DNA from: Betaproteobacteria bacterium
Lineage (GTDB): Bacteria; Pseudomonadota; Gammaproteobacteria; Burkholderiales; Burkholderiaceae
Assembly (NCBI GenBank): GCA_009927445.1
Contig: RFMZ01000241.1
Span: 1-37,617 of the forward strand
DNA length: 37,617 nt
Direction of reading: 5' to 3'
The translations under genes and the position numbers were made by a program. Each line of letters starts with the position of its first letter. Positions within the stretch are counted from its first letter, which is position 1. This document shows positions 8,307 to 16,895 of this stretch, piece by piece. The notes below the pieces were generated by a model. The model ran no database searches and was not told where the DNA came from. It worked only from the letters and a program-made list of their open reading frames with translations.

Positions 8307-9338
8307 TTAAAGTTTTTGGACTTGTAGCCAAGCTAATTCGGCAATGGGGCGCGCTTTTTTGCCCATTTCGATAGCCTGTTGACTAGCAGCGTTGCCTTGA
8401 ATTGCTCGGTGAGCAACTCCTTGAAGAATGGCCGCCATGCGAAACATGTTAAAGACAATATAAAACTCCCACTCCTGATTAGAATTGAGCTTAAAACCAG
8501 TTCTTTTTAAGTAGGAATCTAAATAACTTTGCTCATCTGGTATTTGTTGCTCTTCAAAATTGATCCCATGTAATCCCCTGAAAAGTTCAGGAGGAAATCG
8601 CCAAGCCATCATATGATATGCAAAATCAGAAATAGGATTACCTAAGGTCGATAACTCCCAATCCAAGACAGCTAAGACTTGAGACTGTTTAGGATGAAAA
8701 ATCATATTATCAATCCGAAAGTCTCCATGAACGATACTGGTTGGATCATTACTTGGGATATGTTTTGGTAACCACTCAATGAGATGGTGCATCGCATCGA
8801 TGGGTTCTGTTTGAGAGGCCAAATATTGCTTAGACCAGCGCTCTAATTGTCTTTGCACGTAACCACCAGTTCTGCCATAGTCACCTAGGCCAATTGAATC
8901 TGGAGAGATTTGATGCAGCTTAGAAATTGTTAGATTCATTTGATCAAATATATCTAAGCGATCTGAGGCATCTAAATCGGGTAGGCGCGGATCCCAAAAT
9001 ATGCGCCCATCGACAAACTCCATGACATAGAACTCTGAACCAATAATGCTTGGATCCTTGCAATAGGCATAGACCCGAGGAACTGGAAAGTCAGCTCGGG
9101 AAAGCGCTTCAATGACGCGGTACTCACGGTCAAGGGCATGGGCACTTGGCAGAAGATTACCGATGGGTTTTCTTCTGAGAATACATTGGAATACGTCTTG
9201 CGTAATTAAAAAGGTAGGATTCGATTGGCCACCTTCTATTCGCTTGATTTGAATATCTTGATTTGGTTCAATAGCTGCTAGATGATCTTTGGCCCATACG
9301 CGCAATTTTTTTTCAGAAAGATCGTGCTGATTAACCAT
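8307..9338 (-). CDS. Phosphotransferase-family kinase (ACAD10/11-like)
   Basis: 343 residues of the aminoglycoside/choline-kinase-like fold. Visible are the N-terminal EGGQSNPTFLI, the hinge FYVMEFVDGRIFWDPRLP, the catalytic loop HGDFRIDNM (204-212) and the metal-binding LDWELSTLG (225-233). The subfamily corresponds to the kinase domain of ACAD10/11, which phosphorylates 4-hydroxy fatty acyl chains before dehydration. Bacterial versions sit near acyl-CoA dehydrogenases and thioesterases. Here two hotdog thioesterases lie directly upstream on the same strand (13 bases to the nearer), which supports a role in acyl-CoA breakdown. It is not a drug-resistance gene by context. The exact substrate is unknown. 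Confidence 0.85.
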   Translation of the reverse strand: MVNQHDLSEKKLRVWAKDHLAAIEPNQDIQIKRIEGGQSNPTFLITQDVFQCILRRKPIGNLLPSAHALDREYRVIEALSRADFPVPRVYAYCKDPSIIGSEFYVMEFVDGRIFWDPRLPDLDASDRLDIFDQMNLTISKLHQISPDSIGLGDYGRTGGYVQRQLERWSKQYLASQTEPIDAMHHLIEWLPKHIPSNDPTSIVHGDFRIDNMIFHPKQSQVLAVLDWELSTLGNPISDFAYHMMAWRFPPELFRGLHGINFEEQQIPDEQSYLDSYLKRTGFKLNSNQEWEFYIVFNMFRMAAILQGVAHRAIQGNAASQQAIEMGKKARPIAELAWLQVQKL

Positions 9339-9351
9339 AGTCGATTAGAGC

Positions 9352-9744
9352 TTACCTAAACTCAACGAGTTTAAATGTACCCATTGATTTGGCGAGTAAG
9401 TCGCCTGAGGCATCATAAGCCGAAGCTTCGCAGAATTGAATCGACTTACCGGCTTTGAGGACTGTGCCATGGACAACCATTTTGCCTTTGCCACCTTTGA
9501 TAAAACTCGTTGACATATCAATTGTCATCGCTCCACCCAAATGGCCATGCTTTACTTTAGCCGCCATTGCCATTGCAAAATCGAGCAAAGTCATCATAAC
9601 GCCACCATGCGCAACTCCAAAGGAATTACACTGCCATGGTTGCAAATCTAGGTGCACATGCACCAAATCTTCGGAGATCTTTTCTACATCCATAGCCATT
9701 TTTTCGATGAAGGGAATTTCAATACCAAAATACGTTTGTGACAT
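9352..9744 (-). CDS. PaaI-type hotdog thioesterase
   Basis: A 130-residue single-hotdog thioesterase. The HGGVMMTLLDFA motif (HGG at 46-48, Asp55) places it in the PaaI/YdiI group that hydrolyses short acyl- or aryl-CoA. The sheet continues through TIDMSTSFIKGGKG and VVHGTVLKAGKSIQFCEA, all family-typical. The start at 9744 follows AGGA. It lies between the other thioesterase (45 bases upstream) and the kinase, on the same strand, likely one operon. Substrate not predictable. Confidence 0.88.
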   Translation of the reverse strand: MSQTYFGIEIPFIEKMAMDVEKISEDLVHVHLDLQPWQCNSFGVAHGGVMMTLLDFAMAMAAKVKHGHLGGAMTIDMSTSFIKGGKGKMVVHGTVLKAGKSIQFCEASAYDASGDLLAKSMGTFKLVEFR

Positions 9745-9789
9745 GGTTTTTCCTATGTTGAGTTATTTGTATGTTTCAAGAGCATGAAT

Positions 9790-10257
9790 CTAATTATTTT
9801 GAACTTTTTTTAGTTGGTTCAGGACAGTAAAAACACCACTTGTCCTGAGCATGATTTTATTGCCAACTTTGAGGGAGCACTCCGCAAAGCTCATTCGTTT
9901 ACCGATTTTACTAATTCGAAATTCAGTCTCTAACCAATCATTGGGTTTGGGACTAGCCATAAAATCTGAGCTTAAGTGGACCGTAACTAGTTTTTGTGGT
10001 GGCTCGGTACTTCTAGATAAGTTATATCCTAGAGCAGAATCAGCCATGGAAATCAGCATTCCACCATGCGCAGTGCCCCAAATGTTGGTGTGTTTTGGCT
10101 CAATTCGAATACCAAATACGCGCTCAACGTGGCCGTTATCGGTGGGGACATTTTTATAATACCAAGGTCCAAGCATCGTTAAAAATTGTTCAGACTGGGG
10201 GGATAATTCGTGCAGAATAAATCCCTCGGGAATATCGAGCGAATGGTTAATAGTCAT
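9790..10257 (-). CDS. PaaI-type hotdog thioesterase
   Basis: A second hotdog thioesterase, 155 residues. It carries WGTAHGGMLISMADSALG (HGG at 64-66, Asp73) and LVTVHLSSDFMASPKPNDWLE. It is clearly a different paralogue from the neighbouring 130-residue protein. No Shine-Dalgarno is seen before the ATG at 10257; a TACAAT at 10266-10271 would place the +1 only two bases before the ATG, so the leader may be almost absent. It is divergent from queE and probably first in a three-gene minus-strand operon with the thioesterase and kinase that follow. Confidence 0.86.
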   Translation of the reverse strand: MTINHSLDIPEGFILHELSPQSEQFLTMLGPWYYKNVPTDNGHVERVFGIRIEPKHTNIWGTAHGGMLISMADSALGYNLSRSTEPPQKLVTVHLSSDFMASPKPNDWLETEFRISKIGKRMSFAECSLKVGNKIMLRTSGVFTVLNQLKKVQNN

Positions 10258-10313
10258 GGCTATCTATTGTATTCAAATCTAAGTGCCTAATCCGAAAGAG
10301 AAGGGATAGGGAT

Positions 10314-10319
10314 TAAAAT
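10314..10319 (+). promoter_or_regulatory. queE -10 box, predicted leaderless start
   Basis: TAAAAT (one mismatch to consensus) followed by six bases and the queE ATG, so the predicted +1 is the A at 10326. A purine run (GGGATAGGGA) further upstream is too far for a Shine-Dalgarno. The -35 is poor. Weaker than the TATAAT cases but with identical geometry. Confidence 0.45.
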
Positions 10320-10325
10320 AAGAAT

Positions 10326-10991
10326 ATGTATACAGTTAAAGAAATTTTTAGTACGCTGCAAGGCGAGGGGGCGCAAGCCGGACGGGTAGCTGTTTTTTGC
10401 CGTTTTACGGGTTGCAACCTTTGGTCTGGCAGAGAAGAAGACAGAGCTCAAGCAATTTGTCAATTTTGCGATACAGATTTTGTTGGAATGAATGGTGTTG
10501 GGGGAGGGAAGTTTCCTGATGCCAATTCTTTAGCAAATGCGATTGATTCTGAGTGGCTTCAAATGAATCGATCTCAGACTAATAAATACCTAGTTTTTAC
10601 GGGTGGAGAACCATTACTGCAATTAGATGAGGTTCTGATAAAGGCACTTCATGAACGACATTTTCAGATTGCCATAGAAACCAATGGCACTATTAAGCCT
10701 CCTGGACATATTGATTGGATTTGCGTTAGCCCAAAAAATGGTTCAAGCTTGGTTTGCTTACAAGGAGACGAAATCAAATATGTGATTCCTCAAAATCATC
10801 AGATACCTCATTTGAATGAGATTGAATTGTCCCTCAAGCGTTTTGAAAAAATGAACTTCCAACATTTCTTTTTACAAGCAATGGACGGTCCTCGGCAAGC
10901 AGAGAATATCAATTTAGCTATTGAACTCTGTAAAAAGAGGCCATTATGGCGACTTAGCCTGCAGCAGCACAAATTAATCCACTTACCCTAG
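10326..10991 (+). CDS. queE: 7-carboxy-7-deazaguanine synthase QueE
   Basis: Radical SAM enzyme that contracts 6-carboxytetrahydropterin to 7-carboxy-7-deazaguanine in queuosine biosynthesis. The 221-residue protein starts MYTVKEIFSTLQGEGAQAGR. Its iron-sulfur cysteines are C30, C45 and C48, i.e. the CX14CX2C spacing that marks QueE rather than CX3CX2C. FTGGEPLLQLDEVLI and AIETNGT are the SAM-binding motifs. queD follows 14 bases later and supplies its substrate. No preQ1-type riboswitch is possible because the ATG lies only six bases after the apparent -10. Start is well supported by the family N-terminus. Confidence 0.94.
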   Translation: MYTVKEIFSTLQGEGAQAGRVAVFCRFTGCNLWSGREEDRAQAICQFCDTDFVGMNGVGGGKFPDANSLANAIDSEWLQMNRSQTNKYLVFTGGEPLLQLDEVLIKALHERHFQIAIETNGTIKPPGHIDWICVSPKNGSSLVCLQGDEIKYVIPQNHQIPHLNEIELSLKRFEKMNFQHFFLQAMDGPRQAENINLAIELCKKRPLWRLSLQQHKLIHLP

Positions 10992-11005
10992 ATCAATCCC
11001 CGAAG

Positions 11006-11458
11006 ATGAAATATTTTGAAATTACCAGAAAATTAGAGTTTGATGCTGGACACAGAATCCCGAACCACAATGGTCAATGTCGTCATTTGCATGGGCATCG
11101 CTATTGTTTGGAGGTTACTCTAAGAGGTCAGGTCAATGAAACAAGTGGTGCCAGGGATGAGGGGATGATTATGGATTTTGGCGATATCAAGAAAATCATG
11201 AATGATGTCCTTATTCAGCATTGGGATCATTCTTTCTTTGTGGCTCAGACTGATACGGAATTAATGGCCTTTCTAAAGACTATTGTGGATCATAAAACGA
11301 CTGTTATGCAGGCTGTTCCAACTGCGGAGAATATTGCTCAGTATGCTTTTGACTTATTAGCACCGGCCTTAAATAATCATTTTATGAAAAAATTGACCTT
11401 ACAACGCGTTCGGTTGTATGAAACCCCAAACTGCTGGGCTGATGTGTGTGCGGCCTAA
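11006..11458 (+). CDS. queD: 6-carboxytetrahydropterin synthase QueD
   Basis: Makes 6-carboxy-5,6,7,8-tetrahydropterin from dihydroneopterin triphosphate. In the 150-residue protein the zinc ligands are H16 (FDAGHRI), H29 and H31 (LHGHRY), with catalytic C25 (GQCRH). DFGDIKKIMNDVLIQHWDHSFF and VPTAENIAQYAFDLL are family blocks, and the C-terminal RVRLYETPNCWADV is the usual end. It has a GAAG Shine-Dalgarno. The stop (TAA) is followed immediately by the tadA ATG, so queE-queD-tadA are one transcription unit devoted largely to tRNA modification. queC and queF are not in this window. Confidence 0.95.
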   Translation: MKYFEITRKLEFDAGHRIPNHNGQCRHLHGHRYCLEVTLRGQVNETSGARDEGMIMDFGDIKKIMNDVLIQHWDHSFFVAQTDTELMAFLKTIVDHKTTVMQAVPTAENIAQYAFDLLAPALNNHFMKKLTLQRVRLYETPNCWADVCAA

Positions 11459-11932
11459 ATGAATAGTCATTTTTCGGACGATGAGAAATGGATGCGTCTA
11501 GCCATTGAGCAAGCGAAACTGGCCGCCCTAGAGGGAGAAATTCCGGTCGGGGCAGTTCTCGTCAAGGATGGGCATTGCCTTGCCACTAGTCATAATTTGC
11601 CAATTGCGAGGCATGATCCGACTGCCCATGCTGAAATGAATGTCCTGCGTGAGGGCGCCAAGCAATTACAAAATTACCGCTTACCTGGGGTTGATCTATA
11701 TGTCACACTAGAGCCCTGTCTAATGTGTGCCGGGGCTATTTTTCATGCCAGAGTCAATCGGGTAATTTTTGGAGCATTTGATTCTAAAACTGGTGTTGCG
11801 GGTGGGGTCATTAATGTGTTTCAAGAGACTGCCTTAAATCACCACACGGCAGTTCAGGGTGGTATTCTAGAGGCCGAATGCTCCAAGTTATTAAAGGATT
11901 TTTTTAAAAATAAGCGTCTTTTAGCCCATTAA
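11459..11932 (+). CDS. tadA: tRNA-specific adenosine deaminase TadA
   Basis: Deaminates A34 of tRNA-Arg(ACG) to inosine. The 157-residue enzyme shows zinc-binding HAE (H57, E59 as proton shuttle) and PCLMC (C87, C90). FGAFDSKTGVAGGVINVF is typical of bacterial TadA. The ATG directly abuts the queD stop, so translation is probably coupled. TadA is normally essential. Its pairing with queD is conserved in some Burkholderiales (my recollection). Confidence 0.95.
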   Translation: MNSHFSDDEKWMRLAIEQAKLAALEGEIPVGAVLVKDGHCLATSHNLPIARHDPTAHAEMNVLREGAKQLQNYRLPGVDLYVTLEPCLMCAGAIFHARVNRVIFGAFDSKTGVAGGVINVFQETALNHHTAVQGGILEAECSKLLKDFFKNKRLLAH

Positions 11933-11949
11933 AAAAATATGCCTCAACT

Positions 11950-12909
11950 ATGCCCCAAGTCTTAGCCCATCTGCACTGCATTGCACCTTCAGGTCCTTTA
12001 CTCAATATCGAGCGAGCAACTAGAGGCCTGCAATGGTTAGAAAACCAGGGCTTTGTAATCCATAATGCGACTGCTGCCAATCGTCAATTTGAACGTTTTG
12101 CAGGGATGGATCATGAAAGGGCCCATGAAATTAATGCTTTAGCAGAAATGGTAAATGATGATGGGTTGATTGCCATGGGGATTCGGGGCGGGTATGGCAT
12201 GACTCGCATACTTCCTCAAATAGCTTGGATTAAGCTTGGTCAAGCGGTTGCAAAGGGACTTTCGATTGTCGGCCACAGTGATCTAACAGTATTACACCTC
12301 GGTTTATTAGCTCAAACTGGTATGCCAAGTTATGCTGGACCGATGATTTCTGCCGATTTTGGCAATGAATCTAGTGCAGAGATATCTCAATTTACATACC
12401 AACACTTTATTCAAGCTGTTATCAATAAAAAATTGGATATTCAGGTAGAGCATTCCCAAGAATTCTATACGGGACCCCCAATCGAGTTTCGAAGGAAGAC
12501 CTTATGGGGCGGGAATTTATCGATGCTAGTGAGTCTTTTAGGAACGCCCTATTTCCCGTCTAAAGAGACTATTCATCAAGGTATCTTATTTATTGAAGAT
12601 GTCAATGAACACCCATACCGGGTGGAAAGAATGTTGTTACAACTGGTGCAGGCAAATGTACTGAATAGCCAATCGGCTATATTAGTTGGGGACTTTTCTG
12701 GCTATCAATTAGGTCCCCTTGATGCGGACTATTCATTGCTAAAAGCTTTGGGTCGAGTTAGTCAGGAATTACAGCAACTTGGGACAGGTACGGCTATTGT
12801 TTCAGGCTTACCGTTTGGGCATTGTGTAGATAAAGTTACATTACCAGTTGGTATATCTTGTGATTTAGACTTGTCCACCCAGGGCTTTAAACTTTCAGGT
12901 AGTTGGTAA
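11950..12909 (+). CDS. ldcA: L,D-carboxypeptidase (LdcA family, S66)
   Basis: Cleaves the terminal D-alanine from recycled murein tetrapeptides in the cytoplasm. The 319-residue product has the S66 family features: the nucleophile in IVGHSDLT (S110), GIRGGYGMTRILPQI before it, the FIEDVNEHPYRVERML segment with the catalytic Glu, and GLPFGHCVDKVTLPVG with the His. There is no signal peptide, as expected for a cytosolic enzyme. The ATG at 11950 is 17 bases after tadA and lacks a Shine-Dalgarno; another ATG at 11940 is out of frame. It ends the que-tadA unit. The usual length is about 305 residues, so it is intact. Confidence 0.88.
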   Translation: MPQVLAHLHCIAPSGPLLNIERATRGLQWLENQGFVIHNATAANRQFERFAGMDHERAHEINALAEMVNDDGLIAMGIRGGYGMTRILPQIAWIKLGQAVAKGLSIVGHSDLTVLHLGLLAQTGMPSYAGPMISADFGNESSAEISQFTYQHFIQAVINKKLDIQVEHSQEFYTGPPIEFRRKTLWGGNLSMLVSLLGTPYFPSKETIHQGILFIEDVNEHPYRVERMLLQLVQANVLNSQSAILVGDFSGYQLGPLDADYSLLKALGRVSQELQQLGTGTAIVSGLPFGHCVDKVTLPVGISCDLDLSTQGFKLSGSW

Positions 12910-12912
12910 TTC

Positions 12913-12940
12913 TTGAAAATTTAAGTAAGGATAGTAAAAT
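12913..12940 (+). promoter_or_regulatory. Promoter of the YbiT-type ABC-F gene
   Basis: TTGAAA (12913-12918), a 16-base spacer and TAAAAT (12935-12940) make a good sigma70 promoter. The predicted +1 near 12947 gives a leader of about 48 bases before the GTG start. It overlaps the 3' flank of ldcA. Confidence 0.6.
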
Positions 12941-12994
12941 GGTGGGTTGAAATCTCTTTTCTATCATCATTTCTAATACTTTTTTGAGTTCATA

Positions 12995-14599
12995 GTGCTA
13001 TCAACATCCAACATCACCATGCAGTTCGGCCACAAGCCGCTTTTTGAAAACATTACGGTTAAATTCGGAGGCGGGAATCGCTATGGGCTAATCGGAGCAA
13101 ATGGCTGTGGTAAGTCTACCTTCATGAAAATTTTGGGTGGTGAATTAGAGCCATCCTCGGGACATGTCATGCTTGAGCCGAATATTCGGCTTGGGAAATT
13201 ACGCCAAGACCAATTTGCTTTTGAAGAGATGCGTGTCTTGGATGTTGTGATGATGGGCCATGCTGAAATGTCTAGCGTTGCACAGGAGAGAGACTTAATT
13301 TATGCAAATCCTGATGCAACTGAAGATGATTATATGCACGCTGCCGAGTTAGAGGCGAAGTTTGCAGAATACGGTGGCTATACAGCTGAAGCTAGAGCAG
13401 GGGAGTTATTACTGGGTGTTGGCGTTTCAATTGATTTGCATCAAGGCCCCATGAGTGCTGTTTCTCCTGGTTGGAAGTTACGTGTTTTACTGGCCCAGGC
13501 TTTATTTTCTGATCCAGATGTCTTGTTATTAGATGAGCCCACCAATAATTTAGATATCCATACGATTCATTGGCTAGAAGATATTTTGAACGAGCGCAAT
13601 AGTACGATGATTATTATTTCGCACGACCGGCATTTTTTAAACTCGGTTTGTACGCACATGGCTGATATGGATTTTGGAACTTTACGTGTTTATCCTGGCA
13701 ATTATGACGATTACATGTTGGCTTCTGCCCAAGCCAGATCTCAGCAGATGTCGGATAACGCCAAAGCAAAAGATAAAATTGCTGAATTACAAGACTTTGT
13801 CAGAAGGTTTTCCGCTAACAAATCTAAAGCCAGACAAGCCACATCTCGGCAAAGGCAGTTAGAGAAGATTGAGGTGGCCGATATCAAACCCTCTTCGAGA
13901 CAAAATCCTTTTATTCGTTTTGAACTCGAAAAGGTTCTGCACAATATTGCTGTTGAATGTACTGGTATTACAAAAACATTTGATCGGACTATTTTTAAGA
14001 ATTTGAATATAACGGTTCAGCCCGGTGAGAAAATTGCCATTATTGGTCAGAATGGGGCGGGTAAGACAACCCTCTTGACTACACTCTTAAGTGCTCGTTT
14101 TGGGGGGGCTGACCCCGATCAGGGAGCGGTGAAGTGGGCTGAACATGCCAACGTTGGGGTAATGCCTCAAGATACCAATATGTGCTTTCCAGTCGATAAA
14201 AACTTATCTGATTGGATGGGTGACTGGTCAAAAGCAGGGGATGATGATCAGGTAATCCGAAGTACCTTAGGCCGATTACTCTTTTCGGGCCCAGAAATCA
14301 CCAAATCCGTGAAGGTGATTTCAGGTGGTGAAAAAGGTCGAATGATCTGGGGTAAATTAATGTTAGGTAAACATAATGTGCTTGCTCTAGATGAGCCGAC
14401 CAATCATATGGACATGGAATCGATTGAAAGTATGCAGATCGCCCTAGAAAAATATGCTGGTACATTGATATTTGTATCGCACGACAGGGAGTTTGTTTCC
14501 GGCTTAGCTACTCGGATTTTAGAGGTTGGGATGGATGGTGAAGTTGTTGACTTTTCAGGAACTTACGAAGAATACCTCACAACGAAGGGCATGAATTAA
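12995..14599 (+). CDS. ybiT: ABC-F ATPase, YbiT type
   Basis: Cytosolic ABC-F protein of 534 residues with two nucleotide-binding domains joined by the charged linker (about 240-310, ending [11 protein letters not shown]). Walker A motifs are GANGCGKST and GQNGAGKTT; Walker B with [11 protein letters not shown] and [10 protein letters not shown]; both switch regions read SHDR. Wording throughout follows E. coli YbiT rather than EttA. ABC-F proteins bind the ribosomal E site and help stalled or initiating ribosomes; the YbiT role is only partly known. The start is GTG at 12995, since [12 protein letters not shown] aligns with YbiT. It is not expected to be a transporter, having no membrane part. 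Confidence 0.94.
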   Translation: MLSTSNITMQFGHKPLFENITVKFGGGNRYGLIGANGCGKSTFMKILGGELEPSSGHVMLEPNIRLGKLRQDQFAFEEMRVLDVVMMGHAEMSSVAQERDLIYANPDATEDDYMHAAELEAKFAEYGGYTAEARAGELLLGVGVSIDLHQGPMSAVSPGWKLRVLLAQALFSDPDVLLLDEPTNNLDIHTIHWLEDILNERNSTMIIISHDRHFLNSVCTHMADMDFGTLRVYPGNYDDYMLASAQARSQQMSDNAKAKDKIAELQDFVRRFSANKSKARQATSRQRQLEKIEVADIKPSSRQNPFIRFELEKVLHNIAVECTGITKTFDRTIFKNLNITVQPGEKIAIIGQNGAGKTTLLTTLLSARFGGADPDQGAVKWAEHANVGVMPQDTNMCFPVDKNLSDWMGDWSKAGDDDQVIRSTLGRLLFSGPEITKSVKVISGGEKGRMIWGKLMLGKHNVLALDEPTNHMDMESIESMQIALEKYAGTLIFVSHDREFVSGLATRILEVGMDGEVVDFSGTYEEYLTTKGMN

Positions 14600-14610
14600 C
14601 TGGATCTATT

Positions 14611-14814
14611 TTAGTCTTTTTGTTGCGTAAAACGCATAGCAGTGCCCTCTACAGTAATTCGCTGCCAAACCTGTTTTTTTTCTTCTGGGGACATACTCAC
14701 CCAATTAGCCACTTCTAGAATTGTCCGGCCGCAGCCTTTACATACATCATCAAAAAGAGTCGAGCAAATGCCGATGCAAGGCGAGTCTTGGCCCGTATCA
14801 GGGGAGGTACTCAT
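14611..14814 (-). CDS. DUF1289 family small protein
   Basis: 67 residues with a likely metal-binding cysteine cluster in [20 protein letters not shown] (Cys 13, 17, 25, 28), then [17 protein letters not shown], the family signature. Function unknown. Its ATG overlaps the gloA stop by four bases (ATGA), so it is translated from the gloA transcript. It is convergent with ybiT, with 11 bases between. Confidence 0.85.
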   Translation of the reverse strand: MSTSPDTGQDSPCIGICSTLFDDVCKGCGRTILEVANWVSMSPEEKKQVWQRITVEGTAMRFTQQKD

Positions 14815-15209
14815 CCGAAAGAGGACAGACCAATGAGTTCAATTTTATATTGATCTGGATCTTCAATAAAAGCAATGATTGTATTACCACCCTTTACGGG
14901 ACCTGCTTCTCGAGTAACATTACAGCCCATTTGTTTGACCATTTCGCAGGTTTTATAGACATCTTCAACGCCAATTGCGATATGACCAAAATAGCCCCCA
15001 TGTTCATAATGGTCTACGCCATAGTTGTAGGTTAATTCGATTTCTCCAAAACCTGCCTGATTTCCCTTGCCATAACCTAAAAAGGCTAGATCATACTTTT
15101 GCTCTGGTCTTTGGGTAGTTCTGAGAAGAGTCATACCTAGAACTTGTGTATAAAAATCAATCGATTGAGGTAGGTTAGTAACCCGAAGCATCGTGTGCAG
15201 AAATTTCAT
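14811..15209 (-). CDS. gloA: Lactoylglutathione lyase (glyoxalase I)
   Basis: Isomerises the methylglyoxal-glutathione hemithioacetal to lactoylglutathione. The 132-residue protein has the family opening ([26 protein letters not shown]), the LAFLGYG and [28 protein letters not shown] blocks and C-terminal [15 protein letters not shown], which carry the metal ligands (His5, Glu, His, Glu). The frame opens at a GTG (15242), but the ATG at 15209 is chosen because it matches GloA starts and follows AAAGG. A pair of overlapping palindromes sits 47-68 bases upstream. Cotranslated with DUF1289. Confidence 0.94.
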   Translation of the reverse strand: MKFLHTMLRVTNLPQSIDFYTQVLGMTLLRTTQRPEQKYDLAFLGYGKGNQAGFGEIELTYNYGVDHYEHGGYFGHIAIGVEDVYKTCEMVKQMGCNVTREAGPVKGGNTIIAFIEDPDQYKIELIGLSSFG

Positions 15210-15255
15210 ATTGCCTTTGTCATGTTCCTTGGATTGATACACCTATCTTATTTAA

Positions 15256-15277
15256 CATAATAATTATTATGCGCATA
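15256..15277. promoter_or_regulatory. Overlapping palindromes upstream of gloA
   Basis: CATAATAATTATTATG (15256-15271) is a perfect 16-bp palindrome and runs into TATGCGCATA (15268-15277), a perfect 10-bp palindrome. It contains a TATTAT that could be a gloA -10. It could be a regulator site or simply AT-rich symmetry. Confidence 0.4.
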
Positions 15278-15388
15278 CTATGCATCTAAGTAAGTATTGA
15301 TAATTCTTGTAATGATGTGAAAATTTACTGAATTTCTCTATTTTATAGCTTTTTAAGGAATTAGATTCCGACTTGCATAGCTTGGCCC

Positions 15389-16117
15389 CTATGGCCATGG
15401 TTTTAGTATGTATTCTGATTGATACATTTTTTTCCATCTGGATTTCAATCCTTCAACTATCTCTTTTTGATTTCCCATATTTGCAAAATCGATTGCTGTC
15501 AGCTCTAACTGATTCTTAGCTGCTAAATCGGCTTCATTATCTAGTAAATATTTCACAACCTGAATGTGGCCGGCTCGAGATGCTAACATCAATGGAGTCG
15601 TTGAATTGGGGCTTTCGACATCAACATAGGCGTCTTTTTCGATCAAAAAACGAATAATCGCTAAATGCCCGTTGGTGCTTGCATAATGCATTGGGCTCCA
15701 GCCATTTTTTTCTATACTGGCCTGTTTGGTATCTATTAAGTGTTTTACCAAAGGTAAATCCCCTTTAAAGGCGGCGTACATGAGGGCATTTTCCTGATTA
15801 TTATTCTCTAAATCTACATTTAAATCATTAACTTGCGAGATATATTGAATAACTTTCTTCGAGTCATTTTTAATCGCATGAATCAATAGAGTATCGCCAG
15901 ATGCGTTCTGTAAATTGACCGCTGAGGGATTTCTATCCAGATATTTTTGAAGACCTTCCAAATCATCAAAATACGCCATTTGAAAAAGAGATTCTGTAAT
16001 AAATGCCAGAGATTGTCGAGCTGGGGGCTTTTGTTGATTTGTTTGAGACAAGCACACACCCGCCAGGACGACTAGGGCAAAACCCACCAATAATTTACCA
16101 AAAAAGTTATTTGACAT
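15389..16117 (-). CDS. Exported ankyrin-repeat protein
   Basis: 242 residues. An N-terminal hydrophobic stretch (about residues 5-24) followed by SQTNQQKPPARQ indicates a signal peptide or anchor; the AGVC sequence is not a proper lipobox. About five ankyrin repeats span residues 50-225, clearest in SPMHYASTNGHLAIIRFLIEK and TPLMLASRAGHIQVVKYLL. Such proteins mediate protein contacts in the envelope; partner unknown. It follows tatD with two bases between, so it is the last gene of tmk-holB-tatD. A similar ankyrin gene after tatD occurs in some Burkholderiales (my recollection). Confidence 0.85.
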   Translation of the reverse strand: MSNNFFGKLLVGFALVVLAGVCLSQTNQQKPPARQSLAFITESLFQMAYFDDLEGLQKYLDRNPSAVNLQNASGDTLLIHAIKNDSKKVIQYISQVNDLNVDLENNNQENALMYAAFKGDLPLVKHLIDTKQASIEKNGWSPMHYASTNGHLAIIRFLIEKDAYVDVESPNSTTPLMLASRAGHIQVVKYLLDNEADLAAKNQLELTAIDFANMGNQKEIVEGLKSRWKKMYQSEYILKPWP

Positions 16118-16119
16118 AG

Positions 16120-16893
16120 CTAAACCTGAAATAGTTCAGAAAAATTACGGCTAGTGACCATGGCCAAATCCTCGACTGGAATACCTTTTAATTCGGCAAT
16201 ATATTTGCCAACGTAACTGACCCAAGCTGGCTGGTTCATTTTTCCTCGATGCGGCACAGGCGCTAAATACGGCGAGTCTGTTTCAATTAAGAGACGATCA
16301 AGGGGTACATATTGACAGGTATTTTTGATTTCAAGCGCATTTTTGAATGTCACGATACCCGAAAAAGAAATATAAAAGTTCTGATCCAATGCCGCTTTAG
16401 CGACGTCTATTCCCTCTGTAAAGCAATGCATCACGCCCCGCGGATCCTTTGCCCCCTCTTCTTGCATGATTCGGATCGTATCCGTTGAGGCATGACGAGT
16501 ATGAATAATGAGCGGTTTTTGAGCGGCTTTAGCGGCCTGAATATGCACTCGAAATCGTTCTCTTTGCCACTCAAGATCAGCGTATGCTCGGTCAGCCATG
16601 CGGTAATAGTCTAGTCCAGTCTCCCCTATACCAATTACCTTAGGATCTTGGGCCTGCATCGTTAACCAGTCAAAAGTGGGCTCAGGAGTGTTTTCATAAT
16701 CAGGATGCACGCCGACTGTGGCATATAAATGGTCGTATTTTTTTGCTAAAGCTAAGACCTTTGGGAAATCTGGCTGATTGACACTAATACACAAGGCTTT
16801 TGTAACAAGGTGCGTTGCCATATTTTGCAAAATTTCATCAAAATTTACTTGAAAATCATCAAAATCTAAATGGCAATGTGAGTCAATAAACAT
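16120..16893 (-). CDS. tatD: TatD family metal-dependent DNase
   Basis: 257-residue TIM-barrel hydrolase of the TatD/YcfH family. Metal ligands lie in FIDSHCHLD (His6, His8), GIGETGLDYY, PLIIHTRHA, MHCFTEG and LIETDSPYLAPVPHRGK. Family members have 3'-5' exonuclease or D-aminoacyl hydrolase-like activity; the precise role is uncertain. It starts three bases after the holB stop. Position after holB matches E. coli ycfH, so ycfH is an equally good name. Confidence 0.9.
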   Translation of the reverse strand: MFIDSHCHLDFDDFQVNFDEILQNMATHLVTKALCISVNQPDFPKVLALAKKYDHLYATVGVHPDYENTPEPTFDWLTMQAQDPKVIGIGETGLDYYRMADRAYADLEWQRERFRVHIQAAKAAQKPLIIHTRHASTDTIRIMQEEGAKDPRGVMHCFTEGIDVAKAALDQNFYISFSGIVTFKNALEIKNTCQYVPLDRLLIETDSPYLAPVPHRGKMNQPAWVSYVGKYIAELKGIPVEDLAMVTSRNFSELFQV

Positions 16894-16895
16894 TT

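Noticed and set aside
8307..9338. Aminoglycoside resistance gene
   Set aside because: The fold is shared, but the wording is ACAD10/11-like and the neighbours are acyl-CoA thioesterases.
10258..10325. Possible preQ1 riboswitch ahead of queE
   Set aside because: Only 68 bases separate the divergent genes, the -10 lies six bases before the ATG, and no pseudoknot-like C-rich and A-rich pairing was seen.
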